From Pseudomonas anguilliseptica (GTDB lineage: Bacteria; Pseudomonadota; Gammaproteobacteria; Pseudomonadales; Pseudomonadaceae), in contig NZ_JAEIOI010000003.1 in NCBI RefSeq assembly GCF_021375795.1, positions 186,001 through 250,000 on the forward strand: DNA of 64,000 bases, given 5' to 3'. A model generated the notes under the pieces. That model did not search any database. It saw only the letters and a list, made by a program, of their open reading frames with translations, and was not told the DNA's origin. Both the position numbers and the translations under genes were made by a program. This document shows positions 37,187 through 47,476 of this stretch, one piece after another. Every line of letters begins with the position of its first letter. Position 1 is the stretch's first letter.

Positions 37187-38866
37187 ATGACAGATAAGAA
37201 TAATGATGACCTGAAAAACCAGGCCTCCGAGAACACCCTGGGGCTTAACCCGGTCATCGGCATCCGTGGGAAAGACCTGCTCAGCTCGGCGCGTATTGTG
37301 CTCAAGCAAGCCATCAAGCAACCGCTGCACAGCGCCAAACACCTTGCCCACTTCAGCCTCGAACTGAAAAACGTGATGCTCGGCCAATCCGACCTCACCC
37401 CCGCCGAAGGCGATCGGCGCTTTGCCGACCCGGCCTGGAGCCAGAATCCGCTGTACCGCCGCTACCTGCAGACCTACCTGGCCTGGCGCAAGGAGCTGCA
37501 TGACTGGGTCGAGCACAGCAACCTGTCCGAGCAAGATGCCAGCCGCGGTCACTTCGTGATCAACCTGATGACCGAAGCCATGGCCCCAACCAACAGCATG
37601 GCCAACCCGGCGGCGGTAAAACGCTTCTTCGAGACCGGCGGCAAGAGCCTGCTGGATGGTCTCTCGCACCTGGCCAAGGACATCGTCCATAACGGCGGCA
37701 TGCCCAGCCAGGTCAACATGAATGCCTTCGAGGTCGGCAAGAACCTCGCCACCAGCGACGGTGCGGTGATCTTCCGCAACGACCTGCTGGAACTGATCCA
37801 GTACAAGCCGATCACCGAGCAGGTGCACGAACGCCCGCTGCTGGTGGTACCGCCACAGATCAACAAGTTCTACGTCTTCGACCTGTCACCGGAAAAGAGC
37901 GTGGCGCGCTTCCTGCTGCGCAATGGCGTGCAGACCTTCGTGGTGAGCTGGCGCAACCCGACCAAGGCTCACCGCGAGTGGGGCCTGTCGACCTATATCG
38001 AAGCGCTGAAAGAAGCCATCGACGTAGTTACCGCCGTCACCGGCAGCAAGGACGTCAACATGCTGGGCGCCTGCTCCGGCGGCCTGACCACCACGTCGCT
38101 GCTGGGCCACTACGCCGCGCTGGGCGAGAAGAAGGTGCATGCCCTGACCCTGCTGGTCAGCGTGCTGGATAACCGCCTGGAAACCGACGTAGCGCTGTTC
38201 GCCGACGAGAAGAGCCTGGAGCTGGCCAAGCGCCGTTCCTACCAGGCCGGCGTGCTGGAAGGCAGCGACATGGCGAAAGTCTTCGCCTGGATGCGCCCCA
38301 ACGACCTGATCTGGAACTACTGGGTCAACAACTACCTGCTCGGCAACGAGCCACCGGTGTTCGACATTCTCTACTGGAACAACGACACCACCCGCCTGCC
38401 GGCTGCGCTGCATGGCGAGTTTATCGAGATGTTCAAATCCAACCCGCTGATCCGCGCCAATGCCCTGGAAGTCTGCGGCACGCCGATCGACCTCAAGCAA
38501 GTCACCAGCGATCTGTACTGCGTGGCCGGCACCACTGACCACATCACACCGTGGGAGTCGTGCTACAAGTCGGCCAAGCTGTTTGGCGGCAACGTCGAGT
38601 TCGTGCTGTCCAACAGCGGGCACATCCAGAGCATTCTCAACCCGCCGGGCAACCCGAAAGCCCGCTACATGACCAACACCGAGTTGCATGCGGATCCAAA
38701 AACCTGGCAAGCCACCTCCACCAAGCACGCCGATTCCTGGTGGCTGCATTGGCAAACCTGGCTGGCCGACCGTTCCGGCGCCAACAAAAAGGCCCCGACC
38801 CAGCTCGGCAACAAGAAATACCCAGCCGGCGAAGCAGCGCCTGGCACCTACGTTCACGAACGTTGA
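37187..38866 (+). CDS. phaC1: Class II poly(3-hydroxyalkanoate) synthase 1
   Basis: 559 residues. The lipase-box-like GACSGG places the nucleophilic cysteine near 296; the aspartate and histidine partners are in the C-terminal part (TDHITPWESCYKS, NSGHIQSILNPPG). It polymerises medium-chain 3-hydroxyacyl-CoA into PHA on granules. The length equals that of Pseudomonas PhaC1. GGAG is present before the ATG. First gene of phaC1-Z-C2-D. Confidence 0.97.
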   Translation: MTDKNNDDLKNQASENTLGLNPVIGIRGKDLLSSARIVLKQAIKQPLHSAKHLAHFSLELKNVMLGQSDLTPAEGDRRFADPAWSQNPLYRRYLQTYLAWRKELHDWVEHSNLSEQDASRGHFVINLMTEAMAPTNSMANPAAVKRFFETGGKSLLDGLSHLAKDIVHNGGMPSQVNMNAFEVGKNLATSDGAVIFRNDLLELIQYKPITEQVHERPLLVVPPQINKFYVFDLSPEKSVARFLLRNGVQTFVVSWRNPTKAHREWGLSTYIEALKEAIDVVTAVTGSKDVNMLGACSGGLTTTSLLGHYAALGEKKVHALTLLVSVLDNRLETDVALFADEKSLELAKRRSYQAGVLEGSDMAKVFAWMRPNDLIWNYWVNNYLLGNEPPVFDILYWNNDTTRLPAALHGEFIEMFKSNPLIRANALEVCGTPIDLKQVTSDLYCVAGTTDHITPWESCYKSAKLFGGNVEFVLSNSGHIQSILNPPGNPKARYMTNTELHADPKTWQATSTKHADSWWLHWQTWLADRSGANKKAPTQLGNKKYPAGEAAPGTYVHER

Positions 38867-38892
38867 ACACTGCGCACTGCGCATCACTGCCC

Positions 38893-38937
38893 GCGACACT
38901 GGAGGTGTCGCTCGCCCGCCGGGTCATGTGACCCGGC
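38893..38937 (+). terminator. Double hairpin between phaC1 and phaZ
   Basis: GCGACAC/GTGTCGC (38893-38911) and GCCGGGTCA/TGACCCGGC (38918-38937) form two consecutive stems without a long T run. A partial terminator or mRNA stabiliser that would reduce phaZ relative to phaC1. Confidence 0.7.
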
Positions 38938-39020
38938 GCGGCGAACCAGGCTCGCCCTGGCGTTTCTGGAAAAGACCCGGAGGGTCTGATCCAGCGTTTT
39001 AACTGATAGGGCTTCTGCGC

Positions 39021-39881
39021 ATGTCGCTACCTTTCACATTCCGCACCATCGAACTGGACGGCCAGACCATCCGTACTGCTGTTCGCCCCGGCAACGGCAA
39101 GATGACCCCGCTGCTGATCTTCAACGGCATCGGGGCCAACCTGGAGCTGGTCATGCCGTTCGTGCGGGCGCTTGATCCGGGCCTGGAGGTCATCGCCTTC
39201 GACGTCCCCGGCGTCGGCGGCTCGTCCACACCCAGCACACCGTACCGTTTCCCGGGCCTGGCCAAACTGGCTGCGCGCATGCTCGATTACCTCGACTACG
39301 GCCAGGTCAATGCGATTGGCGTATCCTGGGGCGGTGCCTTGGCACAACAGTTCGCCCACGATTACCCGGAGCGCTGCAAGAAGCTGATCCTCGCCGCCAC
39401 CTCGGCCGGCGCGGTGATGATCCCCGGCAAACCCAAAGTGCTCTGGTGCATGGCCAGTCCACGCCGCTATGTGCAGCCCTCCTATGGTGTACAGATCGCC
39501 CCGGAAATCTACGGCGGCGCCTTCCGCCGCGACCCGAAACTGGCCCTGGCGCATGCCAGTAAAGTCCGTTCTGGCGGCAAGATGGGTTACTACTGGCAGC
39601 TGTTTGCCGGCTTGGGTTGGACCAGCATCCACTGGCTGCACAAGATTCGCCAACCGACGCTGGTCATGGCCGGCGACGACGACCCGCTGATCCCGCTGGT
39701 CAACATGCGCCTGCTGGCCTGGCGGATTCCTAACTCGGAACTGCACGTGATCGATGATGGCCACCTGTTTCTGGTGACCCGCGCCGAGGCCGTGGCGCCG
39801 ATCATCATGAAATTCCTCGAAGAGGAACGGCAACGCGCCGTGATGCATCCGCAACCCACGGCGGCACGCACCAACGGCTAA
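39021..39881 (+). CDS. phaZ: PHA depolymerase
   Basis: 286 residues, alpha/beta hydrolase. The nucleophile serine is in IGVSWGGALAQ, with an acidic residue in DDDPLIPLVN and the histidine in IDDGHLFLV. It is an intracellular enzyme that mobilises mcl-PHA. No signal peptide, as expected for granule-bound PhaZ. Positioned between the two synthases as in all mcl-PHA clusters of the genus. Confidence 0.95.
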   Translation: MSLPFTFRTIELDGQTIRTAVRPGNGKMTPLLIFNGIGANLELVMPFVRALDPGLEVIAFDVPGVGGSSTPSTPYRFPGLAKLAARMLDYLDYGQVNAIGVSWGGALAQQFAHDYPERCKKLILAATSAGAVMIPGKPKVLWCMASPRRYVQPSYGVQIAPEIYGGAFRRDPKLALAHASKVRSGGKMGYYWQLFAGLGWTSIHWLHKIRQPTLVMAGDDDPLIPLVNMRLLAWRIPNSELHVIDDGHLFLVTRAEAVAPIIMKFLEEERQRAVMHPQPTAARTNG

Positions 39882-39944
39882 ACGCACCGCCTCTGGGCAG
39901 GACATTTGATCGCACGCACTGAGGCTGTGCCGGCAGCACAGTGC

Positions 39945-39973
39945 TTGACCCGTTTCCGGGCACGTTGTATTAC
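39945..39973 (+). promoter_or_regulatory. Possible sigma-70 promoter upstream of phaC2
   Basis: TTGACC, 17 bases, then TATTAC. It lies 114 bp before phaC2 in the 205-bp phaZ-phaC2 gap. Supported only by consensus likeness. Confidence 0.4.
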
Positions 39974-40086
39974 CTGAGACTTGGCGCGCGGCAGTCTGGA
40001 ACGCACCTTGCGCGCGCGTTGGTATAAGCCTTGCTGCTTATCCATCAACCTTGAAGTCTCACGGTTTGACGACGGAGTGTTGCCCC

Positions 40087-41769
40087 ATGCGAGACCAACC
40101 CGCCAAACGCGCCCTGCCCGTACGCAGCAGCGTGATGAATGCCCAGAACGCAGTGGTTGGTCTACGCGGCCGCGATCTGTTCTCCACTCTGCGCAGTCTG
40201 GCCCTGCAAGGGGTCAAGCAACCCATCCACAGCGCCCGTCATGCGCTGGCCCTGGGCGGCCAACTGGGGCGTGTGCTACTCGGCGACAAGCCGTTCAAGG
40301 TCAACCCGCAGGACCCGCGCTTTGCCGATCCCACCTGGCGTGACAACCCGCTCTACAGCCGTGGCCTGCAAGCCTACCTGGCCTGCCAGAAACAGCTGAA
40401 CAGCTGGATCGACGAGAGCAACCTGGACGCCGATGACCGTGCCCGCGCACGCTTTGTCGCCACCCTGCTGAGTGATGCCCTGGCTCCCAGCAACACCCTG
40501 CTCAACCCGCAGGTGATCAAGGAACTGTTCAACAGTGGCGGCAGCAGTCTGCTCAAGGGCGCCAGTCACCTGTTCGACGATCTGCTGAATAACGACGGCA
40601 TGCCCAGCCAGGTCAGCAAGCACGCCTTCGAAGTCGGCCGTAACCTGGCCACCACCAGCGGCGCCGTGGTGTTTCGCAACGAGTTGCTGGAGCTGATCCA
40701 GTACAAGCCGATGAGTGAAAAGCAGTACGCCAAGCCGCTGCTGATCGTGCCGCCGCAAATCAACAAGTTCTATATCTTCGACCTCTCCAGCGAGAAGAGC
40801 TTCGTCCAGTACGCGCTGAAAAACGGTCTGCAAACCTTCGTCATCAGCTGGCGCAACCCGGACCCTCGGCACCGCGAATGGGGCCTGTCGAGTTATGTCG
40901 AAGCGCTGGAAGCGGCCATCGACGTCTGCCGCGACATCACTGGCAGTAAAAACGTCAACCTGCTCGGCGCCTGTGCCGGCGGCCTGACCATCGCCGCCCT
41001 GCAAGGCCATCTGCAGGCCAAACGCCAGCTGCGCAAGGTGGCCAGTGCCACCTATATGGTCAGCCTGCTGGACAGCCAGATCGACAGCCCGGCCATGCTG
41101 TTTGCCGACGAGCTGACCCTCGAAGCCGCCAAGCGTCGCTCCTACCAGCAAGGTGTGCTAGATGGCCGCGACATGGCGCGGGTGTTCGCCTGGATGCGCC
41201 CCAACGACCTGATCTGGAATTACTGGATCAACAACTACCTGCTCGGCAAACAACCGCCGGCCTTCGACATCCTTTACTGGAATAACGACAACACCCGCCT
41301 GCCCGCCGCCTTGCATGGCGACCTGATCGACTTCTTCAAGCACAACCCGCTGACCCACCCGCGCGGCCTGGAAGTCTGTGGCACGCCGGTGGATCTGCAG
41401 AAGGTCACGGTCGACAGCTTCAGCGTCGCCGGGATCAACGACCACATCACGCCTTGGGACGCGGTGTATCGCTCGACCCTGCTGCTGGGCGGTGAGCGGC
41501 GCTTTATTCTGTCCAACAGTGGGCACATTCAGAGCATCCTCAACCCACCAGGTAATCCGAAATCCAATTACCTGGAGAACCCCAAGCTCAGCGGCGATCC
41601 GCGCGCCTGGTACCACGATGCCGAGCACGTGCAAGGCAGCTGGTGGCCGGTATGGCTGAAATGGATGCAGGAGCGCTCAGGCGAGCAGAAAGACACCCTG
41701 CTGGCCCTGGGCAACCAGAACCATCCCGCGATGGAAGCCGCACCCGGCACCTACGTGCACGTACGCTGA
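40087..41769 (+). CDS. phaC2: Class II poly(3-hydroxyalkanoate) synthase 2
   Basis: 560 residues, clearly paralogous to PhaC1. Nucleophile box GACAGG, and DHITPWDAVYRS plus NSGHIQSILNPPG carry the remaining catalytic residues. The start at 40087 (MRDQPAKRALP) fits known PhaC2; the TTG extension to 40051 is rejected. Probably differs from PhaC1 in substrate preference. It precedes phaD by 81 bp. Confidence 0.97.
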   Translation: MRDQPAKRALPVRSSVMNAQNAVVGLRGRDLFSTLRSLALQGVKQPIHSARHALALGGQLGRVLLGDKPFKVNPQDPRFADPTWRDNPLYSRGLQAYLACQKQLNSWIDESNLDADDRARARFVATLLSDALAPSNTLLNPQVIKELFNSGGSSLLKGASHLFDDLLNNDGMPSQVSKHAFEVGRNLATTSGAVVFRNELLELIQYKPMSEKQYAKPLLIVPPQINKFYIFDLSSEKSFVQYALKNGLQTFVISWRNPDPRHREWGLSSYVEALEAAIDVCRDITGSKNVNLLGACAGGLTIAALQGHLQAKRQLRKVASATYMVSLLDSQIDSPAMLFADELTLEAAKRRSYQQGVLDGRDMARVFAWMRPNDLIWNYWINNYLLGKQPPAFDILYWNNDNTRLPAALHGDLIDFFKHNPLTHPRGLEVCGTPVDLQKVTVDSFSVAGINDHITPWDAVYRSTLLLGGERRFILSNSGHIQSILNPPGNPKSNYLENPKLSGDPRAWYHDAEHVQGSWWPVWLKWMQERSGEQKDTLLALGNQNHPAMEAAPGTYVHVR

Positions 41770-41850
41770 AGTACTCGCATGATCAAACTGGCCGCAACCT
41801 GTTGCGGCCAGGTATCTTCACCACTCCCGCGGCCAGAATAAGAAGACCGG

Positions 41851-42465
41851 ATGAAAACCCGCGACAGAATCCTCGAATGCGCCCTCCTGCTGTTCAATCA
41901 GAAGGGCGAACCCAATGTTTCCACCCTGGAAATAGCCAACGAACTGGGCATCAGTCCGGGCAATCTGTACTACCACTTCCACGGCAAGGAGCCGCTGATC
42001 CTCGGCCTGTTCGAGCGCTTTCAGGCGGAACTCGCGCCGCTGCTCTCGCCCCCAGAGGATGCGCAGTTGGATGTGGAAGATTACTGGCTGTTCCTGCATC
42101 TGATCGTCGAACGTCTGGCGCATTACCGCTTCCTGTTCCAGGATCTGTCCAACCTGACCAGTCGTCTGCCAAAACTCGAACGCGGTATGCGCCACTGGCT
42201 GAACAACCTGAAACGCGCGCTGGCCGAGCTACTCGCACAACTGCAGATCGATGGCCAGTTACGCAGTGATACGCAGTCACTGGGCCAACTGGTCGAGCAG
42301 ATCACCCTGACCCTGCTGTTTTCACTGGACTATCAACGCATCATCGGCCGCGAAGGTGAAAGCCGTCTGGTGGTGTACCAAGTGATGATGCTGGTAGCCC
42401 CGCACCTGGCCGAAGAGTCGCGCTACGCGGCTGAACACCTGGCCCAGCGCTACCTGGAAGACTGA
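41851..42465 (+). CDS. phaD: PhaD, TetR-family regulator of PHA genes
   Basis: 204 residues. The N-terminal helix-turn-helix is STLEIANELGISPGNLYYHF, and the remainder is a helical ligand domain. PhaD is known to activate phaC1 and the divergently organised phaIF in Pseudomonas and to sense a beta-oxidation intermediate. Ends at a strong hairpin shared with phaF. Confidence 0.93.
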   Translation: MKTRDRILECALLLFNQKGEPNVSTLEIANELGISPGNLYYHFHGKEPLILGLFERFQAELAPLLSPPEDAQLDVEDYWLFLHLIVERLAHYRFLFQDLSNLTSRLPKLERGMRHWLNNLKRALAELLAQLQIDGQLRSDTQSLGQLVEQITLTLLFSLDYQRIIGREGESRLVVYQVMMLVAPHLAEESRYAAEHLAQRYLED

Positions 42466-42473
42466 CCCAGACA

Positions 42474-42510
42474 AACGCAAACGCCCGGCACTAGGCCGGG
42501 CGTTTGCGTT
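42474..42510. terminator. Bidirectional terminator between phaD and phaF
   Basis: A perfect 16-bp stem, AACGCAAACGCCCGGC against GCCGGGCGTTTGCGTT, with a 5-base loop, between convergent genes. Confidence 0.9.
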
Positions 42511-42524
42511 GACTGCTGCGCGTC

Positions 42525-43307
42525 TTACGACTGGGTAGCAGGTGTCACGGGTGCAGCAGGTGCAGCGGCCGGAGCAGGTGCAGCAGCGGCTACCGGAGCA
42601 GCAGCCGGTTTGGCAGCTGCTGGCTTGGCCGGAGCCTTGGCGGCCGGCTTAGCTGCTGGCTTGGCAGCCGGTTTCGCGGCTGGTTTAGCAGCAGGCTTAG
42701 CGGCAGCTTTGGCAGCGGGTTTAGCCGCTGGTTTGGCTGCAGCCTTGGCGGCCGGTTTAGCTGCTGGTTTGGCAGCCGGTTTTGCAGCTGGATTGGCGGC
42801 AGCTTTGGCGGCCGGCTTGGCAGCGGGCTTAGCAGCAGGTTTGGCGGCTACTTTCTTGACCGCAGGCTTGACCGATTTAACCGAGACACCGGTCAGTTGC
42901 TCGATCTGCTTGGTCAGGCTTTCCACTTTAGCGTTGAGCGCTTTCACTTCATTGCGGCTCGGTACGCCGAGACGCGAAATGGCATTGTTCAAACGCTTGT
43001 CGAAGGCCTCTTCCAGCTCGCCCCACTTGCCAATCGCTTTGTCTTTGACTTCATCGACCTTCGATTTGGCAGTGTCCACTTTCGAACCCACAGTGGACTT
43101 CACAGCACCAACTTGCTTGTCGACTTCGCTCTTGGCTTGCTTCTCAGCTTTTTCGCCATCCTTGACCAGCGTATCGAACAGCTTGTTGCCGTCCTTGCTG
43201 ACCTTGGAGTAGGCACCCAAACCAGCCAGCCAGATTTGACGCGAGTATTTTTCTACTTCGCCGATCCAGGAAGTGGTTTGCTTTTCGGTTTTCTTTTTGA
43301 CAGCCAT
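42525..43307 (-). CDS. phaF: PhaF, PHA granule phasin with histone-like tail
   Basis: 260 residues. The N-terminal phasin domain (about 1-140) contains KYSRQIWLAGLGAYSKV and a coiled-coil segment ending SLTKQIEQLTGV. The C-terminal half is made of Ala-Lys-Pro repeats like histone H1, which bind DNA and link granules to the nucleoid, followed by an Ala/Pro tail. AAGGAG precedes the ATG. It is downstream of phaI in the same operon, 10 bp apart. Confidence 0.95.
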   Translation of the reverse strand: MAVKKKTEKQTTSWIGEVEKYSRQIWLAGLGAYSKVSKDGNKLFDTLVKDGEKAEKQAKSEVDKQVGAVKSTVGSKVDTAKSKVDEVKDKAIGKWGELEEAFDKRLNNAISRLGVPSRNEVKALNAKVESLTKQIEQLTGVSVKSVKPAVKKVAAKPAAKPAAKPAAKAAANPAAKPAAKPAAKPAAKAAAKPAAKPAAKAAAKPAAKPAAKPAAKPAAKPAAKAPAKPAAAKPAAAPVAAAAPAPAAAPAAPVTPATQS

Positions 43308-43317
43308 CCTGCTCTCC

Positions 43318-43758
43318 TTACTTGGTACGCGCGACGTGCTCGAGCAACGCGCTCAGCTCATCCAGCTTAGCAGAGAGCGCTTCAACATCCTGCTTGGACG
43401 GAATGCCAATGCGGTTCAGGGCGCTGGCAACACGGTTGTCGAAGGCTTTTTCGATCTTGTCGAGTTGCACTTCAACCTTGTTTTTCACGCTGCTGACATT
43501 GCTGGTGACAGTGGTTTTGACGCTGTCGATCTGGCTGTTAGCGGCTTCAACTTGTTCGTTGACCAGTTTTTTGCCTTGTTTTTCAACACCTTCGCCGCTC
43601 TTCACGAGTTCTTTGAAGTACTCGGAACCTTCCTGACCGGCTTTGGCGTAAGCGCCCAGACCCGCCAACCAGATTTTGCGGGCGTAGACTTTGGCGTCGC
43701 TCAGCACGCTGCTGGTTTCTTCAACGACGGCTTTCTTTTTAACGGCAACTTTCGACAT
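43318..43758 (-). CDS. phaI: PhaI, small phasin
   Basis: 146 residues homologous to the N-terminal domain of PhaF (VYARKIWLAGLGAYAKAGQE, IPSKQDVEALSAKLDELSAL) but lacking the Ala-Lys-Pro tail. It coats PHA granules. The ATG at 43758 follows GAGGTG; four extra upstream codons are not used. First gene of phaI-phaF, a promoter known to be under PhaD. Confidence 0.94.
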   Translation of the reverse strand: MSKVAVKKKAVVEETSSVLSDAKVYARKIWLAGLGAYAKAGQEGSEYFKELVKSGEGVEKQGKKLVNEQVEAANSQIDSVKTTVTSNVSSVKNKVEVQLDKIEKAFDNRVASALNRIGIPSKQDVEALSAKLDELSALLEHVARTK

Positions 43759-43855
43759 GGTGCACCTCACTCTAAGTGTTTCGAGGAAACGCCCACGGAA
43801 TGCAGGCTTAGGTGCACGGTATCGATGAAAATTAGAAACCGCATACTAAGCGTAA

Positions 43856-43881
43856 GAAAAAACTGCCTGGAGCAGTTTTTA
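43856..43881. terminator. Hairpin between the PHA granule gene and phaI
   Basis: AAAACTGC and GCAGTTTTT flank CTGGA and give T runs on both strands. A weaker, similar hairpin is at 43933-43955. Terminates the leftward transcript from the gene at 43965. Confidence 0.7.
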
Positions 43882-43964
43882 ACGTCGCGCAGCGACGGCC
43901 CACAGGGTGGCTGCCAGGGATGGCTGGCCATCAAAAACTGCCCAAGGCAATTTTAAACAGCGCC

Positions 43965-44243
43965 TCAGGCCTGCAGATTCTTGTCCAGCACCTCTTCGAT
44001 TTCGCGCTTGATGGTGCCGCTCATGGCCGACAACAACAGCCCCAGGCTGAGCTGCACACGTACGCTGTCGTCATGCACATCAATGCGGCCATCGGCGCCG
44101 CTGCGCTTGAACTCCAGGCTGTCGCCGTTCCAGCGATAACGCACGTCGTATTCACGCGCCAGGCGCTCGGCCAATTGCTCGGCTTTCTCGCGGGCAACTT
44201 CGCGGCCCAGGGAATGGGGTCGTTCAATGGTGATCTTGGCCAT
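43965..44243 (-). CDS. PHA-system family protein (PHA_gran_rgn)
   Basis: 92 residues. It begins MAKITIERPHSLGREVAREK and has RYRWNGDSLEFKRSGADG and LGLLLSAMSGTIKREIEEVL, typical of the small family TIGR02610 encoded next to phasins. Thought to be granule associated; no activity known. Located between phaI and ubiE as PA5062. No membrane segment. Confidence 0.88.
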   Translation of the reverse strand: MAKITIERPHSLGREVAREKAEQLAERLAREYDVRYRWNGDSLEFKRSGADGRIDVHDDSVRVQLSLGLLLSAMSGTIKREIEEVLDKNLQA

Positions 44244-44435
44244 GGCATTTCTCCTCGCCCGTTAACTGCGACCTTAAGTCGCTGCGACTATAGCAAGGCT
44301 GCAGGCCGCAAGCTGCAAGCAGCTCGCGCAGACAACTTTGCTGTTTGCCGCGCAGCGCCCAAACCCAGCGGGGCTTTTTGGGTTTAGAATGACTGCCACT
44401 TTGGATACAGCCTCTCTGTTTTAGGAAAGGGCAAG

Positions 44436-45206
44436 ATGAACGACCCGCGCAATAGCAGCGACAGCGAACCCACCACGCATTTTGGTTTCCAGAGCGTGCC
44501 GGAAAGCCAGAAGGCGGAAAAAGTCGCCGAGGTGTTTCACTCGGTCGCCGCCAAATACGACCTGATGAACGACGTGCTGTCTGGCGGCATGCACCGCCTG
44601 TGGAAGCGCTTCACCATCGAACTGTCCGGCGTGCGCAGCGGTAACCGGGTGCTGGATATCGCCGGTGGCACGGGCGACCTGACCCGCAAATTTTCCAGCC
44701 TGGTCGGCCCGACTGGCGAGGTGGTACTGGCCGATATCAACGAATCCATGCTCAAGGTGGGCCGCGACCGTCTGCTCGACAAGGGCGTGGCCGGCAACGT
44801 CAGCTTTGTTCAAGCTGATGCGGAAAAACTGCCGTTCCCCGACAACCACTTCGACGTGGTGACCATCGCCTTCGGCCTGCGCAACGTGACGCACAAGGAA
44901 GACGCCATCCGCTCGATGCTGCGCGTGCTCAAGCCCGGCGGCCGCTTGTTGATCCTGGAGTTCTCCAAGCCGTCCAGCCCGCTGCTGTCGAAGTTCTACG
45001 ACGCCTACTCGTTCAAGTTCATGCCGCTGGCCGGCAAGCTGATCACCAATGACGCCGAAAGCTACCGCTACCTGGCCGAGTCGATCCGCATGCACCCGGA
45101 TCAGGACACCCTCAAGGCGATGATGGTCGAAGCCGGCTTCGAGCGAGTGACCTTCCACAACATGACCGGCGGCATCGTCGCCCTGCATCGCGGCATCAAG
45201 CCCTGA
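44436..45206 (+). CDS. ubiE: Ubiquinone/menaquinone C-methyltransferase UbiE
   Basis: 256 residues. The SAM site [15 protein letters not shown] is near 68 and the family post-motifs [15 protein letters not shown] and [20 protein letters not shown] follow. It methylates the demethoxy-ubiquinone precursor ring. GGAAAGGGCAAG precedes the ATG. Its stop overlaps the ubiJ start (TGATG), so ubiE-ubiJ-ubiB are coupled. Confidence 0.97.
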   Translation: MNDPRNSSDSEPTTHFGFQSVPESQKAEKVAEVFHSVAAKYDLMNDVLSGGMHRLWKRFTIELSGVRSGNRVLDIAGGTGDLTRKFSSLVGPTGEVVLADINESMLKVGRDRLLDKGVAGNVSFVQADAEKLPFPDNHFDVVTIAFGLRNVTHKEDAIRSMLRVLKPGGRLLILEFSKPSSPLLSKFYDAYSFKFMPLAGKLITNDAESYRYLAESIRMHPDQDTLKAMMVEAGFERVTFHNMTGGIVALHRGIKP

Positions 45207-45823
45207 TGCTGCTCACCGGGCTGCTGGCTGGGGTCGAACTCGGCCTCAATCGCGTGCTGGCCATGGACAGCACTGCGCTGCCACGCCTGGCTCGCTTGAG
45301 TGGCCGGGTGATTGCTGTGGAATGCGCGGCACCGAACCTGCAGCTGTTTATCCTGCCCAGTGCCAGCGGCCTGCAATTGGCCGCGCAGTGGGCGGGCGAG
45401 GCTGACTGTCAGCTGCGAGCGCCTGCTGCCAGCCTCCTGCGCCTGGCCACCAGCAAAGATAAAACCAGCATCCTGCACAGCCCGGAAGTCAGCCTGGATG
45501 GCGACAGCGCTGCCCTGCTGGAACTGGCCGGCATTCTCCAGGACCTGGAACTGGACTGGGAGTACGAGCTGTCACGCTGGCTCGGACCGGTCGGCAGCCA
45601 GTTGCTCGGCGGCCATCTACGCAGCCGGGTAAGCTGGACCAGTCAGGCCCTCGACAGCCTGCGCCTGAACCTGGCCGACTACCTCAGCGAAGAATCCCGC
45701 AGCCTGGTTGGCCAGCGTGAAGCCGATGCGCGCTTCGCCGAACTGGATCAGCTGAAGCTGTCCCTCGATCGACTCGACGCGCGCATTGAGCGCCTCGCCC
45801 AACGCCATAAGCCCATCGCATGA
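45206..45823 (+). CDS. ubiJ: Ubiquinone biosynthesis accessory factor UbiJ
   Basis: 205 residues. An SCP2-like lipid-binding domain occupies the first part ([20 protein letters not shown]), and a C-terminal coiled coil ([15 protein letters not shown], then [20 protein letters not shown]) mediates assembly. UbiJ organises the cytosolic Ubi complex that handles hydrophobic intermediates. Overlaps both neighbours by 1 to 4 bases. Confidence 0.92.
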   Translation: MLLTGLLAGVELGLNRVLAMDSTALPRLARLSGRVIAVECAAPNLQLFILPSASGLQLAAQWAGEADCQLRAPAASLLRLATSKDKTSILHSPEVSLDGDSAALLELAGILQDLELDWEYELSRWLGPVGSQLLGGHLRSRVSWTSQALDSLRLNLADYLSEESRSLVGQREADARFAELDQLKLSLDRLDARIERLAQRHKPIA

Positions 45824-47409
45824 AGCTGCTTGCCATTCGCCGTCTGCTGCGCATCCAGCGCGTGGTTATACGCTACCAACTGGATGACCTGCTGTTCAAC
45901 CTGCCGCTGCCCTTCTGGGCGCGCATGCTGCGCTATGCGCTGCCCTGGCGCTGGCTGCCGCGTCGTGCGCAGCAACTGTCGCGTGGTGCTCGCCTGCGTC
46001 TGGCGCTGGAAGAACTGGGGCCGATTTTTATCAAGTTCGGCCAACTGCTCTCCACCCGCCGCGACCTACTGCCGCCGGATATCGCCGATGAGCTGGCCAA
46101 ACTGCAGGATCAGGTACCGCCCTTCGACCCCGCTCAGGCACTGGCGCGCATCGAGTCGCAGCTGGGCGCCAAGGTCGGTGACGTATTTGCCCGCTTTGAC
46201 ACCCAGCCCCTGGCCTCGGCTTCCGTCGCCCAGGTGCATGCCGCGCAGTTGAAAAGCGGTGAGGAAGTAGTGGTCAAGGTAATCCGTCCCGGTCTGAAGC
46301 CGGTGATCGAACAGGACATCGCCTGGTTGTTCCTGCTGGCCAAGCTGGCCGAACGCGCCTCTGCCGATGCCCGTCGCCTGCGCCCGGTGGAAGTGGTCAG
46401 CGACTACCAAAAAACCATCGTCGATGAACTCGACCTGCTGCGTGAAGCAGCCAACGCCAGCCAGCTGCGGCGCAACTTCGAAGGCTCGCCGCTGCTCTAT
46501 GTGCCGCAGGTGTATTGGGATTATTGCCGGCCGAAAGTGCTGGTAATGGAGCGCATCTACGGTATTCAGGTCACCGATCTGGAAACCCTCGCAGACCAAC
46601 GCACCGACATGAAACTGCTGGCCGAGCGCGGTGTGGAAATCTTCTTCACCCAGGTGTTCCGCGACAGTTTCTTCCACGCCGACATGCACCCCGGCAACAT
46701 CTTCGTCAGCACGCGCACGCCGTGGAACCCGCAGTACATCGCCATCGACTGCGGCATCATCGGCAGCCTCACCGCCGAAGACCAGGACTACCTGGCGCGC
46801 AACCTGATCGCCTTCTTCAAGCGCGACTACCGCCGCGTGGCGCAGTTGCACATCGACTCCGGCTGGGTGCCGGCGGAAACCCAGGTCAATGATTTCGAGG
46901 CGGCGATCCGCACCGTTTGTGAGCCGATCTTCGAGAAGCCGCTGAAGGACATCTCCTTCGGCCAAGTGCTGCTGCGTCTGTTCCAGACCGCCCGGCGCTT
47001 CAATATGGAAGTACAGCCACAACTGGTGCTGCTGCAGAAAACCCTGCTGAATATCGAAGGGCTGGGCCGCCAGCTGTACCCGGACCTGGACCTGTGGAGC
47101 ACCGCACAGCCGTTCCTCGAGCGCTGGATGCGTGAGCGCATCAGCCCGCTGCACTTGCTGCGCAACCTGCAATTGCAGGCCGAGCAGGTGCCGCACCTGT
47201 CGCAGATCGCCCGCGAAACGCTGGAGCGACTGAATCAGCAACCTGCCGCCCGCCAGCAAACCCCGACACCCCGCCATCAGTGGCCGGCACGCCTGCTTGG
47301 TGCAGCGCTGATCGGCGGCGCGGTGAGCCAGGGCCTGCTGCTCAGCGTGGTGGCCTGGCCAAGCTGGCTGATGCTCGCTGGCGGTCTCTACTTGGTACTG
47401 CGCCGATAG
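45820..47409 (+). CDS. ubiB: UbiB, atypical kinase-like ubiquinone protein
   Basis: 529 residues. The KxGQ motif is [15 protein letters not shown], the nucleotide lysine is in [12 protein letters not shown], and the catalytic-loop-like [12 protein letters not shown] is present. C-terminal hydrophobic helices ([20 protein letters not shown] and [12 protein letters not shown]) anchor it in the membrane. Needed for CoQ synthesis, probably through ATPase-driven lipid extraction. ATGA overlap with ubiJ. Confidence 0.96.
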   Translation: MKLLAIRRLLRIQRVVIRYQLDDLLFNLPLPFWARMLRYALPWRWLPRRAQQLSRGARLRLALEELGPIFIKFGQLLSTRRDLLPPDIADELAKLQDQVPPFDPAQALARIESQLGAKVGDVFARFDTQPLASASVAQVHAAQLKSGEEVVVKVIRPGLKPVIEQDIAWLFLLAKLAERASADARRLRPVEVVSDYQKTIVDELDLLREAANASQLRRNFEGSPLLYVPQVYWDYCRPKVLVMERIYGIQVTDLETLADQRTDMKLLAERGVEIFFTQVFRDSFFHADMHPGNIFVSTRTPWNPQYIAIDCGIIGSLTAEDQDYLARNLIAFFKRDYRRVAQLHIDSGWVPAETQVNDFEAAIRTVCEPIFEKPLKDISFGQVLLRLFQTARRFNMEVQPQLVLLQKTLLNIEGLGRQLYPDLDLWSTAQPFLERWMRERISPLHLLRNLQLQAEQVPHLSQIARETLERLNQQPAARQQTPTPRHQWPARLLGAALIGGAVSQGLLLSVVAWPSWLMLAGGLYLVLRR

Positions 47410-47476
47410 CCACACCGGGTGAGCACTGGCACACTAGCTTTCTGACTCAAGCAGCCCGAGATGGGCGGAAATAGCA

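Noticed and set aside
42610..43212. Regular Ala/Gly-rich frame opposite phaF, and the repetitive DNA itself as a possible CRISPR
   Set aside because: The periodicity comes from Ala-Lys-Pro codon repeats of PhaF; there are no unique spacers.
46066..47415. 449-codon open frame opposite ubiB
   Set aside because: Antisense shadow; ubiB is full length and conserved.
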